From positions 12,989,577-13,053,576 of the forward strand of contig OZ020591.1 of assembly GCA_963971535.1 (NCBI GenBank): a stretch of DNA of 64,000 nucleotides. The letters are read 5' to 3'. A program made the translations under genes and the position numbers. The notes beneath the pieces were generated by a model that was not told the origin of the DNA, did not search any database, and saw nothing but the letters and a program-made list of their open reading frames with translations. This DNA comes from Notolepis coatsorum. Its lineage: Eukaryota; Chordata; Actinopteri; Aulopiformes; Paralepididae. Below are positions 54,761 through 64,000 of this stretch, one piece after another (the first letter of the stretch is position 1; each line of letters opens with the position of its first letter).

Positions 54761-57235
54761 AATATAATAACAGTCAATCACGTGACTGGACAGCGTGCTG
54801 TAAGTTAGCCACTAGCATACGGCTGCTGTTGCGTTTATCTGATAATCTTCAATAATAAAAGGTAGAATTCATCTTTCAGAGGTTTATTCAAAAGTGAACA
54901 ACAAACAGGAAAATTGTACGTTGCAATGGGAAAATTATACATTGCAACGGGCAGAATATACAGTAGCGTGGAGTAGGGCTGGGCGATTAAACGATAACAA
55001 TAATTATCGCGATATATTTAAATAATTGATATCGATCGAATAAATCAATAATCTTAAAAAATATATTTAAATTATTTGTATTGTGACCTGCAACAGGGCA
55101 GCTTTAAAACCAGAGACAGTGGACAGACTTGTCTTTCTTGCCTGCAACTTAAAGTAATGGCTTTGCTTGTCCAAATGACAATACTGACCAAATTGAGATT
55201 TATTTTTCTCTATTTATTTTTTATTTTTTTATTTTGTTTGCTTTCTAATTTAAAATACAGTTTGAAACCGTCTGTACACAGTAGGCTATGTGTGCTAGCA
55301 GAGCTAGTCTCCAGTTGCGAGTTACGGTGCACATGTGCGGTGGTTTGTCCGCCAAAAGATAGAAAAGAAACTAGCAGAGCCAGAACTGTTCAACTCCCCT
55401 GGAGCCACAGCCAGCAGAGAAGCGGTTTACTTTCGCTTTCAAACCAGCTGCAGCCTGAGAACTGGAGTGTGAGGGGCTGTAACACTAAAGATGGCGGCAA
55501 CAACAAAGAATTGCTGCAAAATAAACATACATTTGTTGTTTAAATGAAATTTGAAAGATGAAATTTGTTTATACTGATAACAATATCGATAAACATTTTG
55601 GCCATATCTCCCAGCCCTAGGGAAAATGATACATTGCAACGGGCAGAATATACAGTAGCGTGGAGACGCCAAGACATTCTGACCAGAACAGAGAAAACAA
55701 GCGTCTTATTGTCACTAAGCCAATGAAATGGCTTTTCAGAAAATAGTATCAGACCAAACAAGGACAGGCTTTTTTTCTTTTTTCTTTTTTAATATCAGAC
55801 TTAAAAGAGGGTCTAGAATTTCAACAGTTCTTCATTTTAGAAGACAGACTCTCATCTCCTGCCACAACAGGTGGCTGTTGTGAGTCCATATGAATTTGAT
55901 GACATTCCCTGTGAGCACAAATAGAATTGCCTTGTGTTAGCAAAAATAGAGCCAAAGTCTCACACTAGCCAGTCTGTTTGGATGGACTCCTTCAGTTCTA
56001 AAATGCGAGGAACATTCCCAAAACAGATTCAAATGTCAATGAAAGCCATGTTCTGAGCACTGGAGCCAGGTGTGAAGACTGAGGATTCTACTCAACAGGC
56101 CAGTGTGGGAATGGGACCAGAGATAAAAACAGACTTTCCACGTTAACTTAAAAAGTTAAGAAGAAGAAGAAGAATCTTTGGTCAGCTCAGACTGCTGGCG
56201 AGCTAGCATAGACTGTAAACATAACGAGCATAGACTGTAAAAGATGAGATACTCATGTACCTGTCTTACTTTATAGCCTTATGTAATAGAAATGTGTCAA
56301 ACCTTTGGCCAATATCTCATCAAGTGGAATCAGATCCATTCTGGAGGAAAGCTGGGAACCTTTTCCTTCTAAAAGAGGAAGCTTTATGACAACTTTGTAA
56401 TAGATCTGACCAACTGTAGTCGATACAGATCAATCAAATGTAGCTAGTATCACCCTGATAGCGATATTGGGTATATGATCTGTGCATCCCTATATAGGAC
56501 TATTCATTCAACATGTTACTTTCCTGGCAAGAGTGTAGTGTTTGTTACTTTCAAAAGTAATGGTTACAACTAATTACATTTAAATTCTTCTTCTTTCTAG
56601 ACTCCGTTGCCTTACAACTGTTTATCTGTGAAGAGGAGGTTCCCCCTGAGCAGCAGGAGAGGAGCCCCAGTCTGGACCAGGAGGACCCAGAGCCCCTACA
56701 GATGAAAGAGGAACAGGAGGAACTCTGGATCAGTCAGGAGGGAGAGCAGCTCCAAGGTCTGCAGGAGGCTGATATCATGAAGGTCACATTCAACCCTGTC
56801 TCTGTGAAGAGTGAACATGATGAAGAGAAACCTCAGTCCTTGTGGTTTAACCAAATCAAGGACACAGAGCCCCTACAGATTAAAGAGGAACAGGAGGAAC
56901 TATGTCAAGATCTAGAGGAGTCTGATCAGTGCAAGATGATCTTACATCCTGTGAAATATGAAAACTATAGTGAGAATACTCTGTCCTCACAACTCAGCCA
57001 AACCCAGGACCCAGAGCTCCTACAGATTAAAGTTGAACTACATCCAGAGCTGGAAGAAGCTGATCGCTCCAAGATCACAGTAGACCCAGTGAAATGTGAA
57101 GATGGTGAAAAGAATGATCAGCCTCTTCAAACCCAAAGGGAGAGAAATGGAGAAGCATACTCTTTACCCAGCACTTCAACTGAACAGATGAAAACAGAAC
57201 CTGATGGAGAGGACTGTGGAGTATCAGAACCAGCC
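54410..57235. repeat. Segmental duplication, copy 2
   Basis: Partner of 46962-50698. It lacks the 1.6 kb LINE/SINE block of copy 1 and carries a hAT element (54974-55619). 55620-56600 is non-coding upstream sequence of the zinc-finger exon, matching 49050-50051. Confidence 0.85.
54974..55619. mobile_element. Non-autonomous hAT element, 646 bp, flanked by 46-bp direct repeats
   Basis: Ends tagggctgggcgat (left) and tagggctgggagat (right, reverse complement). The subterminal parts have ATCGATA motifs. The element is absent from copy 1 (about 49093). The flanks are 54928-54973 and 55620-55665, a 46-bp direct repeat differing at one base, much longer than the 8 bp expected. No transposase; the 155-residue frame inside is not supported. 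Confidence 0.8.
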
Positions 57236-58510
57236 AGTAACCTAGATCCAGCTGGTGATTTAGAACCAACTAGAGATGGCCAGCTCCTCTCTTCAGACTG
57301 TTCGGGAAATGAGACTGATGACAGTGATGATGACAGTCCTGAAACTGAGACTGATGACGGTGATGAATGGAAGGAGACTGCAGGGCCAGGTTTGATGACT
57401 CTGAAACCAAAGAAGACACAGAAAATACAAAGTTTGTCTAACAGCAGTCCTGGGTTCAGAAAGAAGGGAGATCTGAAGATACACATAAATAAGCATATTG
57501 GAGAGAAACCATTTAGTTGTTCAGTTTGTGGGAAAGGGTTCAGTAGGAAATATATTCTGAAGACACACATGATGACTCATACAGGAGAGAAACCATTTAA
57601 TTGTTCAGTTTGTGGGAAAGGATTCTGTCAGAAAGGAGTTCTGAAGAGACACATGATAACTCATACAGGAGAGAAAGCATTTAGTTGTTCAGTTTGTGGG
57701 AAAGGGTTCAGTACGAATCAACATCTGAAGGCACACACAATAACTCATACTGGAGAGAAACCATTTAGTTGTTCAGTTTGTGGGAAAGGGTCCAGTACGA
57801 AGGGGAATCTGAAGAAACACATGATGAGTCATACAGGAGAGAAACCATTTAGTTGTTCAGTTTGTGGAAAAGGGTTCAGTACGAAGGGAGATCTGAAGAA
57901 ACACATGAGAACTCATACAGGAGAGAAACCATTTAGTTGTTCAGTTTGTGGAAAAGGGTTCAGTATGAAGGGGAATCTGAAGAAACACATGATGAGTCAT
58001 ACAGGAGAGAAACCATTTAGTTGTTCAGTTTGTGGAAAAGGGTTCAGTCATAAAGGAGATCTGAAGGAACACATGAGAATTCATACAGGAGAGAAACCAT
58101 TTAGTTGTTCAGTTTGTGGGAAAGGGTTCAGTCGGAAAGGAGTTCTGAAGAAACACATGAGAACTCATACTGGAGAGAAACCATTTAGTTGTTCAGTTTG
58201 TGGGAAAGGGTTCAGTCGGAAAGGAGTTCTGAAGAAACACATGAGAACTCATACAGGAGAGAAACCATTTAGTTGTTCAGTTTGTGGTAAAGGGTTCAGT
58301 ACGAAGGGAGATCTGAAGACACACATGAGAACTCATACAGGAGAGAAACCATTTAATTGTTCAGTTTGTGGAAAAGGGTTCAGTACGAAGGGAGATCTGA
58401 AGACACACATGAGAACTCATACAGGAGAGAAACCATTTAATTGTTCAGTTTGTGGTAAAGGATTCTGTCAGAAAGGAGATCTGAAGAAACACATGAGAAC
58501 TCATACTTGA
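56601..58510 (+). CDS. C2H2 zinc-finger protein, last exon, 12 fingers
   Basis: The exon starts after the acceptor ttctttctag (56600), phase 1; the first in-exon ATG is at 56702, so the true start lies in an upstream exon. The N-terminal part carries [20 protein letters not shown] and [10 protein letters not shown] blocks, then an acidic stretch ([15 protein letters not shown], about 57315-57365). A degenerate finger without CxxC follows ([14 protein letters not shown]), then twelve complete fingers, CSVC-x12-H-x3-H, 84 bp each, linked by TGEKP (57503-58510). Most arrays of this type are nuclear sequence-specific DNA binders. The tga stop replaces the Gly codon of the next linker ([14 protein letters not shown]), so the array once continued. 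Finger 4 has GS for GF; fingers 8 and 9, and 10 and 11, are near identical. Confidence 0.8.
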
Positions 58511-58729
58511 GAGAAACCATTTAGTTGTTCAGTCCAAGCTTGGAGTAGACTGGAAAAGAAGAGAGAACAGCTCCCAAAACACAATTTGCAGTATAAACAA
58601 TAGGAACCCCCATATACTTTGTTTTATGTCACTCCAACACAAAGTGCAGTACAAGTCACACAACACATATTTACACAGATATAAAAAAGATGTCACATAA
58701 AAAGGCAGGTCTCTCAAGCTGTGGCAAAA

Positions 58730-59310
58730 CCAAAGATAAAGGTGTTTTGATGATTTAAACACCTGCAGAGTGGGGGGCCTGCCTAACATGCAGAGGCAGC
58801 TTGTTCCTGAATGTTGGGGCTGCCACTGCGAGAGCACGGCCCCCCCTAAGCTTCAGCCTGGACTTAGGAACAGCCAGTAGGAGCTGATCTGAGGGACCTT
58901 GAAGGAACATAAGGTTCCAGCAGGTCCGAGAGGTAGACCGGTGCCAAGCCGTTCAGACACTTAGCCAACAGTAAAATCTTAATTTTGATCCTAAAACGCA
59001 CAGGAAGCCAGTGGAGGGAAGCCAGTACAGGGGAAATGTGCTCTCGCTTCGTTCTGGACTAACTGCCAGCGAGAGAGGGAGGCCTGACTGACACCAACAT
59101 ACAAGGCATTACAATAATCAAGACCAGAGGTCATAAAAGCATGTATAACATTTTCAAAAACATTGAGATAAAAAAGGTTTGACCTTGGACAGCCTCCTAA
59201 GCTGGAAAAAGCTCTTTCCCACTAAAACACGTATCTGTTTGTCCATCTTAAGGTCACAGTCGATCTTCATATACTGATTATCCTGTGTATATGTTATACT
59301 GTAGGTTTCA
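58730..59310 (-). pseudogene. L2-type LINE reverse transcriptase C-terminal fragment
   Basis: Minus strand: DCDLKMDKQIRVLVGKSFFQ, LRRLSKVKPFLS, then GLDYCNALYVGVSQASLSRW, and finally an APTLQVFKSS-like end near 58760. These are the C-terminal blocks of fish L2 proteins. Frames are broken. 58511-58729 is spacer with a further decayed finger start (58513-58535). Confidence 0.65.
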
Positions 59311-59345
59311 CTTTCTACTGTTGTCTCAGCTACGGAATTCTGCTT

Positions 59346-59553
59346 TTCAGGCTGACCTCTGACCCTGTGTTTCATATTAACCACCTCCCTATTGACCAAA
59401 GGGGTTTCAGGCTGACCTCTGACCCTGTGTTTCATATTAACCACCTCCCTATTGACCAGAGGGTTTCAGGCTGACCTCTGACCCTGTGTTTCATATTAAC
59501 CACCTCCCTATTGACCAGAGGGTTTCAGGCTGACCTCTGACCCTGTGTTTCAG
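59346..59553. repeat. Tandem repeat, about 3.5 copies of a 59-60 bp unit
   Basis: Copies begin near 59351, 59411, 59470 and 59529 with gctgacctctgaccctgtgt, tcatattaaccacctcccta and ttgaccagagggtttca. The last is partial. Confidence 0.9.
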
Positions 59554-60149
59554 TCGTTCTGTCTTGTAGAAAGGACCAACTCCTGTGTCATCTTGGATAT
59601 AATTCTGGATCCTTGTTCATTAAAGTGGACGCTAGTTAGCCTACAGACCAGGCATGCTAAGAAGTAAGCTAGCTAGCCCTCCTGCTCCTAGTCCTCAGAT
59701 GTATGTTATCCTCTGGGTCTGAAACAGACGAGAATACTAAAGAAGCCCCCCGGACCAACATGGCTTATAAAGTCACACTGTGTGTGTCAGGGTCTCATCA
59801 TCATGAAAGTATAGGAATAATAGTATTTCCTCTGTGTCTCTTCACTAGCCACTAGGCATGTGTTAGCTCAGCACAAGCCTTGCACATCCACACCATGCCA
59901 GAGCCGGGATGCTGTGAGGGGTGCTGTTGGCTAGTAAAGACAAAATTATATTTGTCCTAATATTACTGTACTTGAATGACATTTCATGATGAGAGACGAT
60001 ACCAACACACTGAGTCAAAGTGACTTTATAAAATGTTTTACCAGGAGGCTTCTTTGTTTGCTACATATCAATGTGTTTGCTTCAGACACACATCCATGCA
60101 GGCTAGATGGTAGGTTAGCCAAAGGAAGCTACATGCCGACTAATTGATG
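59554..60149. other. No gene seen
   Basis: Unique-looking spacer without coding or RNA signal. Confidence 0.5.
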
Positions 60150-60600
60150 CTAGTTTCTTTTACCTCTGCTCTTTGATTGCTTTTAAATACAGCACACATG
60201 GTACTAGGTCACAGCATTACTTAGCTATAGATACACCGCATGTAAAAAATGAGCTTGGCAAAACTGGTTTTAAATATTATACCCCAGACAAATGGAATGA
60301 ACTTGAACACATGCAATGCACCTTGAAGGTAGAACGTTTCATTCCATTAGAAGATTAAATATTTTTTTAACTCTTGATATTTTAGTTGTTTGTACTTGTT
60401 TCATTTGATAAACATGTTTGTTGATGTTCAACAGAATATTTGTCAGAACTGTACTTTTCTGTCCAATGTTTTTTTTTTTTTAATATATGTCTTGTAAACA
60501 GGCAGCTCATGAAAAAAGATAGAAAGTCTCATAGTGCTTTACCTGTACAAATAAAGGACAAATGCATAAATAAAATAAAGATATATGCCTCAACTTGTAC
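60150..60600 (+). pseudogene. LINE C-terminal fragment and 3' UTR
   Basis: The frame 60173-60358 includes HGTRSQHYLAIDTPHVKNEL, GKTGFKYYTPDKWNELE and TLKVERFIPLED, resembling the terminal block (TRSQ..L.VP..RTE.GKT.F..YAP.KWNEL) of fish jockey-superfamily LINE proteins. The rest of the enzyme is absent. 60360-60600 is the UTR. Confidence 0.55.
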
Positions 60601-60654
60601 TGATGAAACCACCATTCACCTGTGAATGATCTACTATTACAACATGTAGGAGTG

Positions 60655-60917
60655 GGCGGTCAGGTGGCGTAGCGGAGATTGCGTTCGTCACCAACCCCGG
60701 AGACACTAGGATTCGCCTGTTCGGGGTTGTCACCAGCTTGGCTGGCCGTTCACACTAATACAATTGGCTGTATTAGAGGGTGGGAGAAGCTGGCGGGGTG
60801 GGTCCGGGTCGTTGTAAACAGCGACTCCTACAGTTCGGTCGGGGCGCCTGCTAAGCACGGATAGGATCTAAGTGGGATAGTGTGATCCTTCCACACGTTA
60901 CACGCTCTCAGTCATAG
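60655..60917 (+). mobile_element. tRNA-derived SINE, copy 5, 3'-truncated
   Basis: Head ggtggcgtagcggagattgc, body aacagcgactcctacagttc, and a break after ctctcagtcataggcgcct. It shows the non-palindromic version of the segment that is palindromic in copy 2. Confidence 0.75.
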
Positions 60918-61439
60918 GCGCCTACGTAATGAAGCAGGCGAAGCATGTTCTCCACCAGTATTGAACTTGGGGGAGCAAACTTGTCCCTTTGCTCCCTCAC
61001 TTTTTGATCATATGATATATCCCCCCCCCCAATATATAAATCTTATCTAACCATAACTACGTAATTTCAATCAAATTAATAATACGCAATGACACTTAAT
61101 AGCACGTTTTTAAGTTTCCAAAGATTGCGACACCCCCCTGCCCGATATGGTTTGATCCAGCCCCCAGCAGACAGAGTGGAGCCCGGCCGGCGCACACTCC
61201 AGTCTCACAGCGCTGCAGCCTCCAGGTGTAAGCTGATACGCAGGCAGGCAGCGTGAACACTTTAGGCACAACAACAGGATTTTCCAATAAGTAAGTTCAG
61301 TTGTTCAAACAAACTATTATGTTAGACATCATCTTTACTATTGAGTGGTATAACTTCTACCACGCAATACAATAAAATTGTTTCACGGTCCGAAATGCCA
61401 TCTGGTCATACCAATAATAATAATAATAATAATAACAAA
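60918..61439. other. No gene seen
   Basis: Spacer with a C-run near 61021 and an AATAAT microsatellite at 61411-61435. Confidence 0.5.
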
Positions 61440-61830
61440 GTTTCCCTCTGGTTGGCGTTAGCTTTAGTGCTAGCCGCTAGCTAACGTCATATATCTAGAT
61501 ATGTGGTGTCGTCAGCTGGATAACGTTGACTTCGTTTGCAAATTTTAACGTTCGCTATGGCAGACGAGCAGGGCCGGATTAACGACGGCCGCGGCCCGTG
61601 GGCCTTTAGTGACGAGGGCCCCCCCCCCCCCCCAAAAAAAATCCTTTTTTTTTTTTTTATAATAATAATAATGCAATAAAAGTCTGAAAATGAAGGGATT
61701 ATGTCCATGAGTGTCATTTTTAGAAATTAAGGCCTGCCTCTTATATAAGCCTCTCTAATAAAGGCCTGGTGCTCTTTGCAGCTGAGGTAAATAGAAGACC
61801 TGTCCTATATTTGAGGATTTACGGTAAATC
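61440..61830. mobile_element. Partial copy of the hAT element at 18225-29873, without DIRS insertions
   Basis: 61455-61560 matches 18385-18480 (tgtggtgtcgtcagctggat, aacgttcgctatgg), and 61720-61826 matches 24270-24372 (aaggcctgcctcttatataa). In between lie ggccggattaacgacggcc and a C-run (61619-61634) followed by A- and T-runs. Confidence 0.6.
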
Positions 61831-62066
61831 AAGATGTTCAATTATCTTAAGGTACAATACCTGAAATGAAAATGTGTGTGTGTCCAGCCAACCAGGTAAC
61901 ATGGCAGAAAAAAGAAAGAATACAGACATCGGAGCATTTTTCAGTACACCAAAACGCAAAGTAAGAACCCTAGTAGCCTAATAGCTCAAAGACTTAAAGG
62001 GCGGGCTCCACAAATAATGGATTGCACGGTGTTAATTGCACCCTTACTTACAATTCATTATGAATT

Positions 62067-62165
62067 GTAAATGGGGGACCCTGATGTAAACAAAACAAAA
62101 GTCTTTCTCTGGTCTGCATCCCCTTAACAATTGTGTGTATTGAGCCGTACCCATTCTGCAGCTTG
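62067..62165. repeat. Repeat shared with 44170-44275, inverted
   Basis: gggggaccctgatgtaaaca, tctttctctggtctgcatcc and acaattgtgtgtattgagc match the reverse complement of the 44.2-kb segment. Confidence 0.7.
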
Positions 62166-62535
62166 GCTGACCGTTCACACTAATACAATTGGCAGTGTTA
62201 GCGGGTAGGAAAGCTGGCGGGGTGGGTCCGGGTCGTTGTAAACAGCGACTCCTACAGTTCGGTCGGGGCGCCTGCTCAGCGCGGATAGGATCTAAGTGGG
62301 ATAGTGTGATCCTTCCACACGCTACGCCCTCTCAGTGAGAGTCCGCGCTGCCAGGTGAAAAGAAGCAGTTGATTGGCTAGACGTGTGTCGGAGGAAGCAT
62401 GTGATAGCCTCCACTCTCCCAGACCGACTGTGAGGGGTAAGTGCGCAGCGACCAGGAAGGGGATTGGGAATTGGCATAACGACTAACATTGGGATGGGAA
62501 AAAATCTGAGGAAAAAGGAGGGGGGAAAAGATCAA
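62166..62535 (+). mobile_element. tRNA-derived SINE, copy 6, 5'-truncated
   Basis: It starts in ttggctgaccgttcacacta and carries aacagcgactcctacagttc, gcctgctcagcgcggat and ggaattggcataacgactaa, then an A-rich tail. The tRNA head is missing, replaced by the repeat at 62067. Confidence 0.75.
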
Positions 62536-62563
62536 TACAAAATATATATATATATATATATAT

Positions 62564-63160
62564 TAGGGCTGTCAGTTTATCGCGTTAATTAGATTAATTA
62601 ATTACACAGCAAATTATCGCGTTATGAAAATTAACTCAAAATTAATTACAAAAAAAAAGATTTTTTTTTTTTTTTTTCTATATAACTTTTTTTTTTTTAT
62701 CTCATTCATTCCATAAGAACGTAGAATACACATTACAGACTTTTTTTATATGGTCCATTTGCATGTTCTTGGTATCTGATTCTAGGGACATCTATGGATC
62801 TCAGGGAATGTATTCCCAGTGTCAGAAATACTGTGTCTGTTACTAGGCTTGAGTAAATTGTAATGAACCAAATGAGAATATCAATAATTTTTTTTTTATC
62901 TTTGACTGTGAATAACACTATGCTCAAATTGACCAGACCTGAAAAATCTAAGCAAATTAATAGATGGAAGATGATTAAACAGAAGGTTTTGTAGATACAG
63001 TACTGAATTCTGCCATCCGGACACATGCAATTTGAAATATGATTATAGAATATAGAATATCAGGCATAAAATGGTTATGCGATTAAAATGCGATTAATTA
63101 GATTAATTAATTACAAATCCTGTAATTAATTAGATTATTTTTTTTAATCGCCTGACAGCA

Positions 63161-63163
<3 letters not shown>
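62564..63163. mobile_element. hAT MITE, 600 bp, carrying a segment shared with the zinc-finger flank
   Basis: Ends tagggctgtcagtttatcgc and, reverse complement, tagtgctgtcaggcgatta. The subterminal parts are attaattagattaatt-rich. It is inserted in an AT microsatellite (62541-62563, 63164-63222), so its target duplication cannot be read. Its interior 62754-62945 matches 50888-51075. Confidence 0.7.
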
Positions 63164-63225
<62 letters not shown>

Positions 63226-63226
<1 letters not shown>

Positions 63227-63720
63227 CAATAGGTTCAGTAATTGAATCAGCTACAAGCTTTAAAAGATGAGGATCCAGGTTGTTGGGTCCAGATTACTTT
63301 ATCAATATCTTTCAGAACTTTACTGATCTCCACTGGAAATAGGTCTAAAACAAAGGGCTCTCTAGGTTGGTCTCTACATGATGGAGGTTCACACAACTAG
63401 TTAGAGCTTAGAGACCCTGCTGCATGTATTAAAAACAGACCCAGCTGATGTAAAATGCTCATTAAAGCGCCCAACAATATCATCCTTGCTATTCATTTAA
63501 GTTGAGTCACTAAAGTGCCTTCAGGCCTTAAGTGGAACTGGAACAATGATTTGATCCGTTTCCAAAATAGATTTGAAATAATATTCTGACTCGGATACCC
63601 TAGTCTGGATTGTGCATTTATAGCACTAATGCAGTCCAGTCTGCAGGGGAGTTAGTGTGTCTAGCTATGGTCCAGAAATGCAGAAATCCTTAAAATAATT
63701 TAAAATACCTTTAGAAAAAA
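63226..63720 (-). pseudogene. Decayed LINE linker and reverse transcriptase N-terminal part
   Basis: The minus strand near 63340-63230 encodes broken KVLKDIDK and NLDPHLLKL-type pieces (aggatccaggttgttgggtc), as in the region before LINE reverse transcriptase motifs. It has many stops. The rest to 63720 is degenerate. Confidence 0.4.
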
Positions 63721-63796
63721 CACAAGGTTTGAACTTGGGTCATTTTGAGACATGCACAGGCAATATCACAATGATCACTGACATCATGACAGAATA

Positions 63797-64000
63797 CTGT
63801 CAAGTCAAGTCAAGAGTTTTAATTGTCACGGCATACAGGTATACAATGAAATGCGGGTGGTCTTGCCCGCAACGATGTGCAATACAGTGGTACATATAAT
63901 AGAATCAAAAGAAGAAACAACATTGTGCAGTAACAGATAGCAGGTAACATGGAGTGACATCTCGGTATCTGTACATAGTTATTTACAGCGCATGTGTGAC
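63797..64000 (-). mobile_element. Rex1-like LINE 3' tail, cut by the window end
   Basis: Nearly identical to 15118-15327: gtcaagtcaagtcaagagtt, caatgaaatgcgggtggtct, ggtagcaggtaacatggagt-type blocks, with one or two differences. The coding part must lie beyond 64000 if present. Confidence 0.85.

Noticed and set aside
55076..55543. 155-residue open frame inside the hAT element at 54974-55619
   Set aside because: Low-complexity hydrophobic translation with no transposase motif; the element is non-autonomous.

Overview
The window looks like a teleost fish chromosome segment made almost entirely of transposable elements. The grounds are Rex1/CR1-, L2- and L1/Tx1-type LINE relics, tRNA-derived SINEs, several hAT elements with 8-bp target duplications, a chromodomain Ty3/Gypsy element, DIRS-like elements, and the acidic KEE-rich plus C2H2 zinc-finger exon style of fish ZNF genes. 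Most reading frames are shadows or broken transposon genes. The only plausible host coding sequence is a family of zinc-finger exons on the plus strand.

Layout. 1-1979: end of a hAT element with a frameshifted KIAA1586-like transposase gene, inserted into the 3' end of a LINE (1980-4857, minus). 4.9-5.3 kb: two tandem repeats. 6.0-9.6 kb: LINE relics on the plus strand. 9.6-14.0 kb: LINE relics on the minus strand, one split by a 922-bp hAT insertion. 14.6-16.9 kb: three copies of a 114-nt phase 1-1 exon, two intact and one decayed, with a Rex1-like LINE between them. 17.0-38.6 kb: a nested set. A decayed hAT is interrupted by two further hAT elements. The first (18225-29873, target duplication AAGGCAGC) carries two DIRS-like elements, A and B, placed head to head. 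The second (30020-38567, target duplication CCATCTAT) carries an apparently intact Gypsy element (31002-37691) with 1150-bp LTRs that look identical.

38.9-43.7 kb: a tandem duplication of LINE fragment, MITE and a Gypsy-type LTR with a 44-bp minisatellite; one copy carries an extra L2 tail. 44.4-46.0 kb: Gypsy pol ends and LTR, then a Charlie-type hAT end. 46.96-50.7 kb and 54.4-57.2 kb: two copies of a segmental duplication holding a zinc-finger gene N-terminal exon; only the second keeps its finger array (12 complete C2H2 fingers, ending 58510). 58.7-64 kb: L2 and other LINE ends, SINEs, a 59-bp tandem repeat, hAT MITEs, and a second copy of a Rex1-like 3' tail at the window edge.

The most unusual unit is the DIRS pair. 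Each element has inverted terminal repeats and a 95-nt internal region that equals the reverse complement of its two joined ends, the circle-junction layout known for DIRS retroelements. Neither encodes reverse transcriptase or tyrosine recombinase here. B keeps a broken gag-like gene, and A carries two 5S rRNA-derived segments that B lacks. These elements would depend on enzymes supplied in trans.
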